Below the pieces are notes generated by a model. It saw nothing but the letters and a program-made list of their open reading frames with translations, made no database searches and had not been told where the DNA came from. Of a DNA stretch of 64,000 nucleotides, positions 17,986 through 25,748 are shown piece by piece; the first letter of the stretch is position 1; every line of letters begins with the position of its first letter. A program made the translations under genes and the position numbers. This stretch comes from Nordella sp. HKS 07 (GTDB lineage Bacteria; Pseudomonadota; Alphaproteobacteria; Rhizobiales; Aestuariivirgaceae): NCBI RefSeq assembly GCF_011046735.1, contig NZ_CP049258.1, positions 3,118,001 to 3,182,000 of the forward strand. The letters are read 5' to 3'.

Positions 17986-19533
17986 TCAGGGGGCAAGCCA
18001 GACATTCTCGAGATTCCACCATTTGACCGGCAAGGTCTTGAAGCCTTTCACGTCGGCGGACACGGCTGTGCGCGCCTTGATGAAGAACAGCGGCACGGCA
18101 GGAAACTCGGCCATCACCAGCCGCTGCAGCTGATGGAAGGCCGCCTGGCGCTTGTTTTCATCGATGGTACTGCCAGCCTGCTTGACGAGTTCGGTCGCCT
18201 GCTTGTTGTTCCAGCCGGTCCAGAAGGATTCGATGCCGCCGGTGAAGTCGAAGAAGACGACCGCGAGATTGTCGTCGGACAAGGCGTCGCTCGAGAGGCC
18301 GGATCCGGTGAAGGTAAAACAGCTCTCATCGCCGCTGCCCCAGCGCGTCCAGATCGTGCCCGTATCGACCGCCTGGACCTCCATCTTCACGCCGATCTTG
18401 GCCCATTCCGATTGCAGGATCTGGGCCTGCTGGAGCTCGAATTGGTCGCCCGCGACAATGAGGCAGGAGAAGGTGAAGCCTTGCGGACTCTTTGATTTGG
18501 CCAGCGCCTCTTTCGCTTTATCGAGATCATAGGGATAGGCGGGGACCGTCGGATCCCAGTATTTGACCTTGGCGATAACATGGTTGGCGACTTCGCCCGC
18601 CCCATGCATGAGGCTCGCGAGCATTGCTTCCTTGGGCGTTGCGTAATTCAAGGCCCGGATGACCTCCGGATCGTCGAACGGGGCTTTGCGGCTGTTGAAC
18701 CAGACGGCATCCCACGCCATGACGTCTTCGATCTGGACATCGACATGGGCCAATGCCGCGATGCGTTCGATCTGCGAATAGGGGACTTCGGTCGCGATCT
18801 GCGCTTCGCCGGATTCGACCTTGAGCATGCGGCTGTTCTCGTCCGGCACGTAATCGATGACTATGCGGTCGAGATAAGGCTGTCCGCTCTTCCAGTAATA
18901 AGGATTGCGTTCGAGCACCAGGCGTTGGCCGCGCACCCATTCCTTGACCACGAAGGGGCCGGATCCGATCGGCTGCTCGCTGAAGGCTTTGTCGCCCATT
19001 TTTTCGTAGGCCGCCTTTGGCACGATCGAGGGAATGAAGGTCGAGAGATAGTCCAGGAAGGCGCCTTGCGGCTCCTTGAGCTTCACGATGAAGGACGAAG
19101 CGTTGGCGCATTCGGTCGCGGCGATCGCGGCACCGAAGCCGCCATAGTTGGTATTCACCTTCGGATCGGCAAAGCGGTCGATGGAGAATTTGACATCATT
19201 GCAGGTCAAAGGGTCGCCATTGGAGAATTTCACGCCCTCGCGCAGCGTGAATGTCCAGGTCTTTGAATCATCCGACACGGTCCAGCTCGTGGCGATGGCG
19301 GGCTGCGGCACCGGCGCGTCCTGCGTTTCCACCAGCGTCTCGAAGATCTGAACGATCATGAAGATCGACCCGTTGTCATTGGCGCCGATCGGATTGAGCG
19401 TCAAAGGCTCGCTGTCCCGCGCCATGGTGAGGGTGCCGCCTTTCTGTGGCGTGGCATCCTGTCCGTGAGCGTTGATTGGAAGGATGAGAGCGCTCGCCAT
19501 GAGCGCCAGTAGTCCGCCGAGCCGTGCAGTCAT
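17986..19533 (-). CDS. Peptide ABC transporter substrate-binding protein (SBP_bac_5, DppA-type)
   Basis: Periplasmic solute-binding protein of family 5, 515 residues, for dipeptides, oligopeptides or similar amphiphilic compounds. A Sec signal peptide (LLALMASALILPINAHGQ) precedes GGTLTMARDSEPLTLNPIGANDN, the family opening. The middle has WTFTLREGVKFSNGDPLTCNDV and PIGSGPFVVKEWVRGQRLVLERNPYY, both typical. The start ATG at 19533 follows GAGGAGGCCGCA. It is the promoter-proximal gene of an operon running through DppF to the cupin and SDR genes. The upstream region has a GTAC-N9-GTAC site at the expected transcription start, so local MocR control is inferred. Confidence 0.92.
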   Translation of the reverse strand: MTARLGGLLALMASALILPINAHGQDATPQKGGTLTMARDSEPLTLNPIGANDNGSIFMIVQIFETLVETQDAPVPQPAIATSWTVSDDSKTWTFTLREGVKFSNGDPLTCNDVKFSIDRFADPKVNTNYGGFGAAIAATECANASSFIVKLKEPQGAFLDYLSTFIPSIVPKAAYEKMGDKAFSEQPIGSGPFVVKEWVRGQRLVLERNPYYWKSGQPYLDRIVIDYVPDENSRMLKVESGEAQIATEVPYSQIERIAALAHVDVQIEDVMAWDAVWFNSRKAPFDDPEVIRALNYATPKEAMLASLMHGAGEVANHVIAKVKYWDPTVPAYPYDLDKAKEALAKSKSPQGFTFSCLIVAGDQFELQQAQILQSEWAKIGVKMEVQAVDTGTIWTRWGSGDESCFTFTGSGLSSDALSDDNLAVVFFDFTGGIESFWTGWNNKQATELVKQAGSTIDENKRQAAFHQLQRLVMAEFPAVPLFFIKARTAVSADVKGFKTLPVKWWNLENVWLAP

Positions 19534-19584
19534 TGCGGCCTCCTCGTTGTTTCCGAACCCTATTGCGTATTATTCTTGGTTTGA

Positions 19585-19603
19585 TGTACCGATAATAGGT
19601 ACA
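19585..19603. promoter_or_regulatory. GTAC-N9-GTAC operator between dppA-type and phzF-type genes
   Basis: GTAC at 19586 and 19599 (9-bp spacer) lie within a TGTACC-N7-GGTACA inverted repeat. On the minus strand a TTGACA (19638-19633) and a weak TAACTT-like -10 place the predicted dppA transcript start on this site, so a repressor bound here could block it. The same spaced motif recurs near 23.6 and 25.7 kb. Confidence 0.55.
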
Positions 19604-19676
19604 AAGTTAAGTTAGAGGATGTAATATTTATCTGTCAATGGATTAAAAGCTGGAATACGAGAGAAATTGGGAATTT

Positions 19677-19706
19677 TTGACAAGTGCCCTGAGAACATGA
19701 CAATAA
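19677..19706 (+). promoter_or_regulatory. Candidate sigma70 promoter for the PhzF-family gene
   Basis: TTGACA at 19677-19682 and CAATAA at 19701-19706 with an 18-bp spacer lie 23 bp before the start codon at 19729. The -35 is a perfect match but the -10 is weak. Confidence 0.35.
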
Positions 19707-19728
19707 CCCCTCACAGGAACAGCAGCCC

Positions 19729-20514
19729 ATGAAGCTTGATGTCTTCCAGATCGACGCCTTTGCGAACCGCGTGTTCGCGGGAAACCCGGCCTTGGTTTGC
19801 TGTCTCGCTGACTGGCCTGACGATGGGCTGCTGCAGGCCATCACGACGGAGCACAATGCCCCGGTTGTTGCCTTCCTGGTGGACCGCGGTCAGCGCTTCG
19901 AGATTCGCTACTTCACGCCGCTTGGGGAATTGGGGTTGGTCGGACATGCCTCGCTTGCGGCGGCCCATGTCGTCCTGCGCATCCTGAGGCCCGATCTGCT
20001 GGAAGCAACCCTCGATCGCCGCAGCGGAACGCTCAAAGTCTCACGCTTGAGCGACGCATTGCTCGCCATCACGCTGCCCGTGCTTCCGGCGCGCGGTTGC
20101 GAGGCGCCGGCCGGGCTCGACGACGCCCTGGGCGTTGCTGTCACCGAAGTCCACGTCAATCAGAATCAGTATTTCGCTGTCCTGGCGCGCGAGTCCGATG
20201 TGTCATCGCTGGCGCCCGATATGGATATGCTGATGAAGCTCGACCGCGATGGCGTCATCGTCACCGCTCCTGGCGAACACAGCCAGTTCGTGTCACGGGC
20301 TTTCGCGCCGAAGGAAGGCCTGCCGGAAGATCCGGTCTGCGGTTCGGCGCATCTGGCGCTCGTGCCATACTGGTCGGCCCGCCTGGGTCGGACGGAGCAT
20401 CTGGCATTGCAGTTGTCGCCGCGCGGCGGCGAGTTGCATTGTTCGTTGCGCGGCGACGAGGTGCGGCTCGCCGGAAGATGCGTCCTCTATATGCAGGGCA
20501 CGATTCACATTTAG
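19729..20514 (+). CDS. PhzF family isomerase/epimerase-like protein
   Basis: PhzF-fold protein of 261 residues; known members isomerise phenazine precursors or act on diaminopimelate-like and other amino-acid-derived substrates. Conserved elements are VFQIDAFANRVFAGNPALVC at the N-terminus, the candidate catalytic Glu in ITTEHNAPVVAF (Glu45 of PhzF equivalent), GLVGHASLAAAHVVL, and near the end the pseudo-repeat SRAFAPKEGLPEDPVCGSAHLALVPYW. The start at 19729 has AGGA upstream. It is divergent from the peptide-transporter operon across the GTAC site and convergent with the TRAP genes. No phenazine genes are nearby, so it more likely belongs to amino-acid catabolism. Confidence 0.85.
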   Translation: MKLDVFQIDAFANRVFAGNPALVCCLADWPDDGLLQAITTEHNAPVVAFLVDRGQRFEIRYFTPLGELGLVGHASLAAAHVVLRILRPDLLEATLDRRSGTLKVSRLSDALLAITLPVLPARGCEAPAGLDDALGVAVTEVHVNQNQYFAVLARESDVSSLAPDMDMLMKLDRDGVIVTAPGEHSQFVSRAFAPKEGLPEDPVCGSAHLALVPYWSARLGRTEHLALQLSPRGGELHCSLRGDEVRLAGRCVLYMQGTIHI

Positions 20515-20527
20515 CTCGCTGCGCCGT

Positions 20528-21835
20528 TCATTTCGCCAGGCTGACCGGCTCATAGCCCATTTGCATGGGAAGCCAGAGCGTGATCTCGGGCACATAGACG
20601 AGGACGAAGAGGAGCGCGATCAGCACCACGAGGAAGATCCACAGCTCCTTGGTGATGGCCGCGAGCGGGATGCCCGAGACGCCAGCGATGAGGAAGACGA
20701 GCTCACCCATGGGTGGCGTAACGAGGCCGATCATCATGTTGATGATCGCAGTCACGCCGAAATGCACGGGATCGATGCCGAGATGAGCGACCGTCGGCAA
20801 GAGCATCGGCACGATAATGAGCAGCATGAGGAGCGAATCGAGAAAGGCGCCCAGGATCAGGAACAGGATATTGACCATGAGCAGGAACATGGCGGGCGAC
20901 ATGTCGAGCGAGCTCATCCATGCGCCCATGGCCTGAGGGATCTGCTCGGCAGCAACGATCCAGTTCATCACCAGGGCGCCGGCGATGGTGATGGCGACGG
21001 TAGCCGTCGCCCGCGATGACACGACGAGCACGTTGATGAGCGCGCGAAAATTGAGTGAGCGATACCAGAAGAGCGCGAGGATGAGTGCATAGCAGCTGGC
21101 GACGGCGGCTGCTTCGGTGGGTGTGACCGAGCCCGAATAGATGCCGCCCAGCATGATGGCGGGCAGCATGAGTGTTGGGAAGGCGTCCAGTGTCGTGGCG
21201 ATGGCCTGTCTCCGCGTCGGCCGCGCTTCGATCGGGAAGTTGCGCCGTTTCGCGATCGCCGCGACGACTGCCATCTGGGCGAGGCCGAGCAGAAGTCCCG
21301 GTATGACGCCAGCCATGAAGAGATAGCCGATCGAGGTGTTGGAAATGACGCCATAGATCACCATCGGGATGGATGGAGGAATGATCGGGCCGATGATGGC
21401 CGATGTTGTGCTGAGGGCGGCGGCGAAGCCGGGCGAGTAGCCCGCCTTCACCATCATGTCGACTTCGAGTTTGCCGGGTCCCGCGGCATCGGCAAGGGCG
21501 CTGCCGCTCATGCCGGAGAAGATGATGCTGGAAACGATATTCACGTGAGCAAGGCCGCCGCGTAGCCGGCCGACGAGCAGATTGGCGAAGCCGAACAGCC
21601 GGTCGGTGATCTTGCTTTCATTCATGATCTCGGCGGCGAAGATAAAGAGGGGCACCGCCATCAGGACGAAGTTGCTGTAAAGCCCGTTGAGGCTCTGCGA
21701 GGCGACAAGACCGATGTCCTGGCCGGTCATGAAGAGATAGATTATTCCCGCCGCGATCATGGCGTGGCCGATCGGCATGCCGAGGAACGACCAAGCGAAA
21801 AACAGCGCGAACATGACGAAGGCGGCAAGGCTCAT
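20528..21835 (-). CDS. TRAP transporter large permease (DctM-type)
   Basis: Large membrane subunit of a tripartite ATP-independent periplasmic transporter, 435 residues with about 12 membrane segments. Recognisable features are the N-terminal FALFFAWSFLGMPIGHAMIAAG, then VALPLFIFAAEIMNESKIT-like text (AVPLFIFAAEIMN), GMSGSALADAAGPGKLEVDMM (the conserved GxSGSA..DA motif), AALSTTSAIIGPIIPPSIPMVIYG, and the second-half repeat TPPMGELVFLIAGVSGIPL. It uses a sodium gradient to import small acids or polyols delivered by the binding protein. It is last in the dctP-Q-M operon. Confidence 0.93.
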   Translation of the reverse strand: MSLAAFVMFALFFAWSFLGMPIGHAMIAAGIIYLFMTGQDIGLVASQSLNGLYSNFVLMAVPLFIFAAEIMNESKITDRLFGFANLLVGRLRGGLAHVNIVSSIIFSGMSGSALADAAGPGKLEVDMMVKAGYSPGFAAALSTTSAIIGPIIPPSIPMVIYGVISNTSIGYLFMAGVIPGLLLGLAQMAVVAAIAKRRNFPIEARPTRRQAIATTLDAFPTLMLPAIMLGGIYSGSVTPTEAAAVASCYALILALFWYRSLNFRALINVLVVSSRATATVAITIAGALVMNWIVAAEQIPQAMGAWMSSLDMSPAMFLLMVNILFLILGAFLDSLLMLLIIVPMLLPTVAHLGIDPVHFGVTAIINMMIGLVTPPMGELVFLIAGVSGIPLAAITKELWIFLVVLIALLFVLVYVPEITLWLPMQMGYEPVSLAK

Positions 21836-21847
21836 CGGATCTATCCG

Positions 21848-22327
21848 TCAGAGATGTGTTTTCCAAGAGGAACTCAGGAGCCGGCGCAGTCTGATAGCGG
21901 CGCCGACGATGGCGGCGATCATGAAGATGCCGAAGCAGGAATAGACGATGTCGAAGGGGAGGTGCAGAACCATCGTGTGGCGCCGGCCGAGGAAGGCTAT
22001 GTAATCGAGAGTGCCGGGAAGGGCGGCGAGGAAAATGAAACCGACCGCGGCGGTGTTGGCGATGGCCACGGCACGCCGCGGCGCCGGCGGAAACTTCTGA
22101 TAGAGCACGTCGAAGATGATGTGCTGACGCTCGCTCACCAGAATGTCGCAAGACCAGAAGATCACCCAGATATAGGCAATCGAGCATATTTCGAGCGTCC
22201 AGGAGAGGGGAGCATTGAATACATAGCGGCTGAGGATCTGCGCCATGAACGACGCAAACATCACTATGAACATGGCGGCCGCCGCCATCTCAACAAATCT
22301 CTTCCACCGCGGGATCCAACGCTCCAC
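21848..22327 (-). CDS. TRAP transporter small permease (DctQ-type)
   Basis: Small membrane subunit of the TRAP importer, 159 residues and four hydrophobic segments. SRYVFNAPLSWTLEICSIAYIWVIFWS matches the DctQ family core (R.....P..W..E......W..F.G). It begins at a GTG at 22327 and ends 12 bp before the DctM start. It pairs with DctM to form the membrane complex. Confidence 0.9.
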   Translation of the reverse strand: MERWIPRWKRFVEMAAAAMFIVMFASFMAQILSRYVFNAPLSWTLEICSIAYIWVIFWSCDILVSERQHIIFDVLYQKFPPAPRRAVAIANTAAVGFIFLAALPGTLDYIAFLGRRHTMVLHLPFDIVYSCFGIFMIAAIVGAAIRLRRLLSSSWKTHL

Positions 22328-22383
22328 GTCACCGAGCCCTTATGTTTTGCCCACTTTGCGTGACGCCCCCGCCACCGAGGCGA

Positions 22384-23409
22384 TCAAGCGCCGGCTTTAT
22401 TGATGCGCTCGAGCATGCCCGTCGGCCAGGCCTTGGCGAAATCCGATTCGACGAATTTCTTCTGCACCTGATCGCGGAAGACGGCGACATCGGGTGTGGT
22501 GACCTTGACACCCTTGCTCTCGAAGAAAGCCTTGGCGTCCTTCTCAGTCGCGGCGACGCCTTCGTCGCTGAGCTTCTTGCCGGCCGCTTCCGCCTTCTCG
22601 ACGGCGGTCCTGAGCTCGGGCGAAAGGCCGTCCCAGAATTTGCCGGCGACGGTGACGAAGTTGCTGGCGATCAGATGGCCGGTGAGCACCACTTGCTCCG
22701 TCACTTCGTAGAACTTCGATGCCATCGCGTCGGGCAGGGGATTTTCGAGGCCGTCGATCGTGCCCGTTTGCAAGGCGAGGTAGATTTCCTCGAAAGCCAG
22801 CGGCGTCGCATTGCCGCCGAGCGCATTGCCGAGGAACAGCCAGGATTCCGCCGCCGGCATACGTAGCTTGAGACCGGCAAGATCGGCCGGCGTTTTTACA
22901 TCTCGCGCCTGTCGCAATATGACGTGTCGGGCTCCGAAATACTGGCTGCGCAGGATCTGCACGCCGATGTCCTTCGCGATCCGTGCTTTGTACTCGGTAC
23001 CGATATCGCCGTCGAAGACCGCATCGAGATGCGCCGCGTCGCGGTAGATGTAGCCAGTGGTGAAGATGGAATATTCCGGAATGAGGGCGGCATAGTCCTG
23101 CGGTGTAATCACGCCGCATTCGAGATTGCCACGCTGCATGGCCTCGATTTCGGTGCCCTGCGCAAACAAGGTTCCGTTGTAGTGGATCTGCACGTCGAAG
23201 GCGCCGGGGGCTTCCTGCTCCAGTACTTCCTTGAATTTGACGAGGCCTTTGGATTGCCAGTCGTCCGCGGGGCCAGGGGTCGACATGCGTAGCTGCGTAG
23301 CGGCGCGCCCGGCCTTTATGACGAAAGGCATGGCGAGCGCGGCTGTGGCTGCGGTCAATATGGTCCGACGCGAGAAATGATGCCGAGATGATGTGTGCTT
23401 GTCGGTCAT
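22384..23409 (-). CDS. TRAP transporter substrate-binding protein (DctP-type)
   Basis: Periplasmic DctP-family binding protein, 341 residues. A twin-arginine-like leader (HFSRRTILTAATAALAMPFVIKAGRAA) replaces a plain Sec signal. The mature protein has QLRMSTPGPADDWQSKGLVKFKEVLE, the DctP ligand Arg region LAGLKLRMPAAESWLFLGNALGGNATPLAFEEIYLALQTGTIDGLENPL (conserved Arg and Asn that grip a carboxylate), and EQVVLTGHLIASNFV. The start at 23409 was chosen over 23481 because the extension is not family-like. It is the first gene of the TRAP operon and divergent from ridA, sharing a regulatory region with GTAC half-sites. A carboxylate ligand is likely. Confidence 0.92.
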   Translation of the reverse strand: MTDKHTSSRHHFSRRTILTAATAALAMPFVIKAGRAATQLRMSTPGPADDWQSKGLVKFKEVLEQEAPGAFDVQIHYNGTLFAQGTEIEAMQRGNLECGVITPQDYAALIPEYSIFTTGYIYRDAAHLDAVFDGDIGTEYKARIAKDIGVQILRSQYFGARHVILRQARDVKTPADLAGLKLRMPAAESWLFLGNALGGNATPLAFEEIYLALQTGTIDGLENPLPDAMASKFYEVTEQVVLTGHLIASNFVTVAGKFWDGLSPELRTAVEKAEAAGKKLSDEGVAATEKDAKAFFESKGVKVTTPDVAVFRDQVQKKFVESDFAKAWPTGMLERINKAGA

Positions 23410-23592
23410 GGGTCTCTCCCTATTTGGTCTTTTGTACGCCCCTGACGATGGAGCCCCGGACGCAGTCAGGATTGTCCTCATAAAAGTACATTACTCGGGG
23501 TCAAACACAAGAAAAAAGTAGGCTGACATTCTTGATTAGAAGAAAGCTTTTAAAATAAGGTATTTGAGTATGATGAATATGAGAGTTAAGTA

Positions 23593-23613
23593 TTGTACTT
23601 GACGGAAGTACAA
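23593..23613. promoter_or_regulatory. GTAC-N9-GTAC operator upstream of ridA / dctP-type genes
   Basis: Perfect inverted repeat with arms TTGTACTT and AAGTACAA around a 5-bp centre, giving GTAC at 23595 and 23608 (9-bp spacer). A TTGACG hexamer at 23599-23604 lies inside it and could be the -35 of the ridA promoter, 52 bp before the ridA start. Isolated GTAC half-sites also lie at 23434 and 23486, nearer the divergent dctP-type gene. Confidence 0.6.
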
Positions 23614-23664
23614 AATCACGTTTTGCTGAAACACGGGGAGACTAACGACAACAGGGAGATTCAC

Positions 23665-24072
23665 ATGACAGCGCAGCGCGGTGCCACCAAGCGAGCGATC
23701 AGCACCAGCAAGGCGCCGGCACCCACGGCGAGTTATTCGCAAGCGATTGTCGCCAATGGCCTCGTCTGGGTATGCGGGCAGGTCGGCAACACCGCCGCCG
23801 TCACGGGCAAGGCGATCAGCGATGACATCGGCGAGCAGACCCGGCAGGCCATCCGCAACATCGAGATCATCCTCGCCGAAGTGGGCTCAGGCCTGGCGGA
23901 TATCGTGATGGTCCACGTCTTCGTCGACACGCTGATCGACTTCCCGGCATTCGATGCCGCGTTTCAAGAGGTGATGCCGAAGCCTTTCCCGGCGCGCGTT
24001 ACGGTGTCGGGCGGCGTCGATCCGTTCCGTGTCGAGATTGCTGTGACGGCCGTTGTCCCGCAGGGCTCTTGA
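23665..24072 (+). CDS. RidA family (YjgF/YER057c/UK114) protein
   Basis: Reactive intermediate deaminase A family, 135 residues. RidA hydrolyses enamine/imine intermediates released by PLP enzymes or amino-acid oxidases. The fold is seen in ASYSQAIVANGLVWVCGQVGN, the helix ISDDIGEQTRQAIRNIEIILAEVG, then IVMVHVFVDTLIDFPAFDAAF, and the active Arg in FPARVTVSGG, with the acidic end VEIAVTAVVP. The start ATG follows AGGGAG. It sits beside a MocR regulator and divergent TRAP genes. Together with the second RidA gene at 35.8 kb it hints that amino-acid imines are formed in this pathway. Confidence 0.9.
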   Translation: MTAQRGATKRAISTSKAPAPTASYSQAIVANGLVWVCGQVGNTAAVTGKAISDDIGEQTRQAIRNIEIILAEVGSGLADIVMVHVFVDTLIDFPAFDAAFQEVMPKPFPARVTVSGGVDPFRVEIAVTAVVPQGS

Positions 24073-24093
24073 GTGAGCCGGAGCCGGGTTCGC

Positions 24094-25512
24094 CTAAACG
24101 ATAGGAAGTGCGGCGGCGTGATCGGAGTGCACCAGCTCCGCCAGGGTCGCCAGCGCCTGCTTGACACGCGCCTCGCTCGTTTCGCTGCACAGGCACAGAC
24201 GCACCCCGCCCGGATCTTTACCGGGCACGACTGTGAAGGCATCGCCGGGCGTGACCGCGACGCCGCGTGCCAAGGCGTCGGCGACGAAAACTGCGCTGCG
24301 CATGTCGGAGGGCAGCCTCAGCCAATAATGCATCGAGGTGGGCGCCGGTCCGGCTTCACCAAGGATCGATGCCGCGAGCAGTTGGCGGCGGCGGGCGGCG
24401 GCGGTCTGAAATTTGATCGCCTCGCGGCCCGCACCGCTATTGATCAGATGGGTGGTGAGTTCGAGGAGCAGAGGCGACACCATCGCCGTCGTCGCCCGCG
24501 TCGAGGCGCGCATGGATTTATGGAGTCGCGGCGGCACGGCCATGAAGCCTATCCGCAAGGTCGGCGCGATCGATTTCGACAGGCTGGTCAGATAGATGGT
24601 GATGTCGCGCGCCAGCTGGCAATAGGGCGTGGCGCGCGGCTCGACCAGAAATCCATAAGCGTCGTCCTCGACGATCAGCACATTGTGGGCGCGCGCGATG
24701 CGCACGATGTCCTGGCGGCGCGCGAGGCTCGCTGTCGCCGTCGTCGGATTGTGCAGCGTCGGCATCGTATAGACGAAGCGCGGCCGATGCGACAGGCAGG
24801 CTGCTTCGAATGCTTCCGGCACCAGGCCTTCACTATCGATCGCCACGGGCATCAGCCGGATGCCGGTCAGGCGGCCGACCGACAAGGCGCCGGGCCAGGT
24901 CAATTCCTCGGTGAGCACCGTATCGCCGGGCCGTGCCAGCGCCAGGAAGATGGTCATCAGCGCCGTCTGGCCGCCGGACACGGCATAGATGTCGTCGGCC
25001 GGCGCGTCGACCCCGAGCTCGCGCAGCCAGGCGGCGCCGGCTGTCCGATGCTCCAATTGTCCTTGCGGCGGCTGGTAATGGGCGAGGTCGTCGAGATCCG
25101 GCTTCTTCGCGATGGCTTTGAGCGCTTCGCGCAAGCGTTCGCCCGTGCCGTCCGACAGAGGTTCGTTGAGGCTGAGATTGATCGCGTCTTCGCGCTGCAT
25201 CAAGGGCAGATAGAGCCGCTCGAGGGGGCGCAGCACCTCGCGGTTCGAGATGAGGTCGTTGTCCTTGTCGCTCGCCAGCACGAAAGTGCCGCGCCCGACA
25301 GTGCCGCCGATGAGGCCGCGTCGGCCGGCTTCCGCATAAGCGCGCGACACTGTGCTGACCGCGACGCCGAGGCGTTTGGACAATTCCCGATGTGTCGGCA
25401 ATTGCGCACCGGGCGCCAGACGGCCGCTGCGGATTGCCTCTTCCAGTGTATCGGCAAGCGAAGTGGCGACATCGTCACGCCGGACGGGCCAGCCGGAATA
25501 CCACTCGCTCAT
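24094..25512 (-). CDS. MocR-type (GntR/aminotransferase) transcriptional regulator
   Basis: PLP-dependent regulator, 472 residues: an N-terminal GntR winged helix (residues ~14-80; QLPTHRELSKRLGVAVSTVSRAYAEAGRRGLIGGTVGRGTFV) joined to a class I aminotransferase-fold domain. The latter shows SGGQTALMTIFLALARPGDTVLTEELTWPG, YTMPTLHNPTT (PLP-site Asn), VEDDAYG (Asp that binds the pyridine N) and LTSLSKSIAPTLRIGF with the Schiff-base Lys. Such proteins sense PLP or amino-compound adducts. Here the gene sits centrally among transporters and PLP/RidA enzymes, convergent with ridA and divergent from the carbohydrate ABC operon. I infer that it binds the GTAC-N9-GTAC sites; this is unproven. GTAC half-sites at 25539 and 25582 lie before its own start. 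Confidence 0.9.
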   Translation of the reverse strand: MSEWYSGWPVRRDDVATSLADTLEEAIRSGRLAPGAQLPTHRELSKRLGVAVSTVSRAYAEAGRRGLIGGTVGRGTFVLASDKDNDLISNREVLRPLERLYLPLMQREDAINLSLNEPLSDGTGERLREALKAIAKKPDLDDLAHYQPPQGQLEHRTAGAAWLRELGVDAPADDIYAVSGGQTALMTIFLALARPGDTVLTEELTWPGALSVGRLTGIRLMPVAIDSEGLVPEAFEAACLSHRPRFVYTMPTLHNPTTATASLARRQDIVRIARAHNVLIVEDDAYGFLVEPRATPYCQLARDITIYLTSLSKSIAPTLRIGFMAVPPRLHKSMRASTRATTAMVSPLLLELTTHLINSGAGREAIKFQTAAARRRQLLAASILGEAGPAPTSMHYWLRLPSDMRSAVFVADALARGVAVTPGDAFTVVPGKDPGGVRLCLCSETSEARVKQALATLAELVHSDHAAALPIV

Positions 25513-25633
25513 TCAAACCCCATATTGTTTCTATGCAGGTACATTTTCCGGACGCGGCCCATTGGCAATGATCGAATCTTAGTACAATCAGCGCTAGAAA
25601 CAAGAAATCCCGCATAAATGTCAACTCATTCGA

Positions 25634-25686
25634 TTGACAGCCCCGCCTGCACAGGCGTACAACAAGATTGTACTCAGGATCAGTAC
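25634..25686 (+). promoter_or_regulatory. Promoter with triple GTAC operator for the carbohydrate ABC operon
   Basis: TTGACA at 25634-25639 is followed after 18 bp by TACAAC, a candidate -10 at 25658. Three GTAC sequences at 25657, 25670 and 25683 are each separated by exactly 9 bp, and the first overlaps that -10. The start codon of the binding-protein gene is at 25749. The array matches the sites at 19.6 and 23.6 kb, with an added third half-site. Confidence 0.55.
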
Positions 25687-25748
25687 ATAAGTCATCCAGA
25701 GACCTTTCTGGTCATCCGGAGGCAACAAAGAGGGGTGGAAACAGCATC

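Noticed and set aside
25668-25748. Longer N-terminus for the carbohydrate-binding protein
   Set aside because: It would begin inside the triple GTAC operator and before a proper signal peptide; ATG 25749 fits better.
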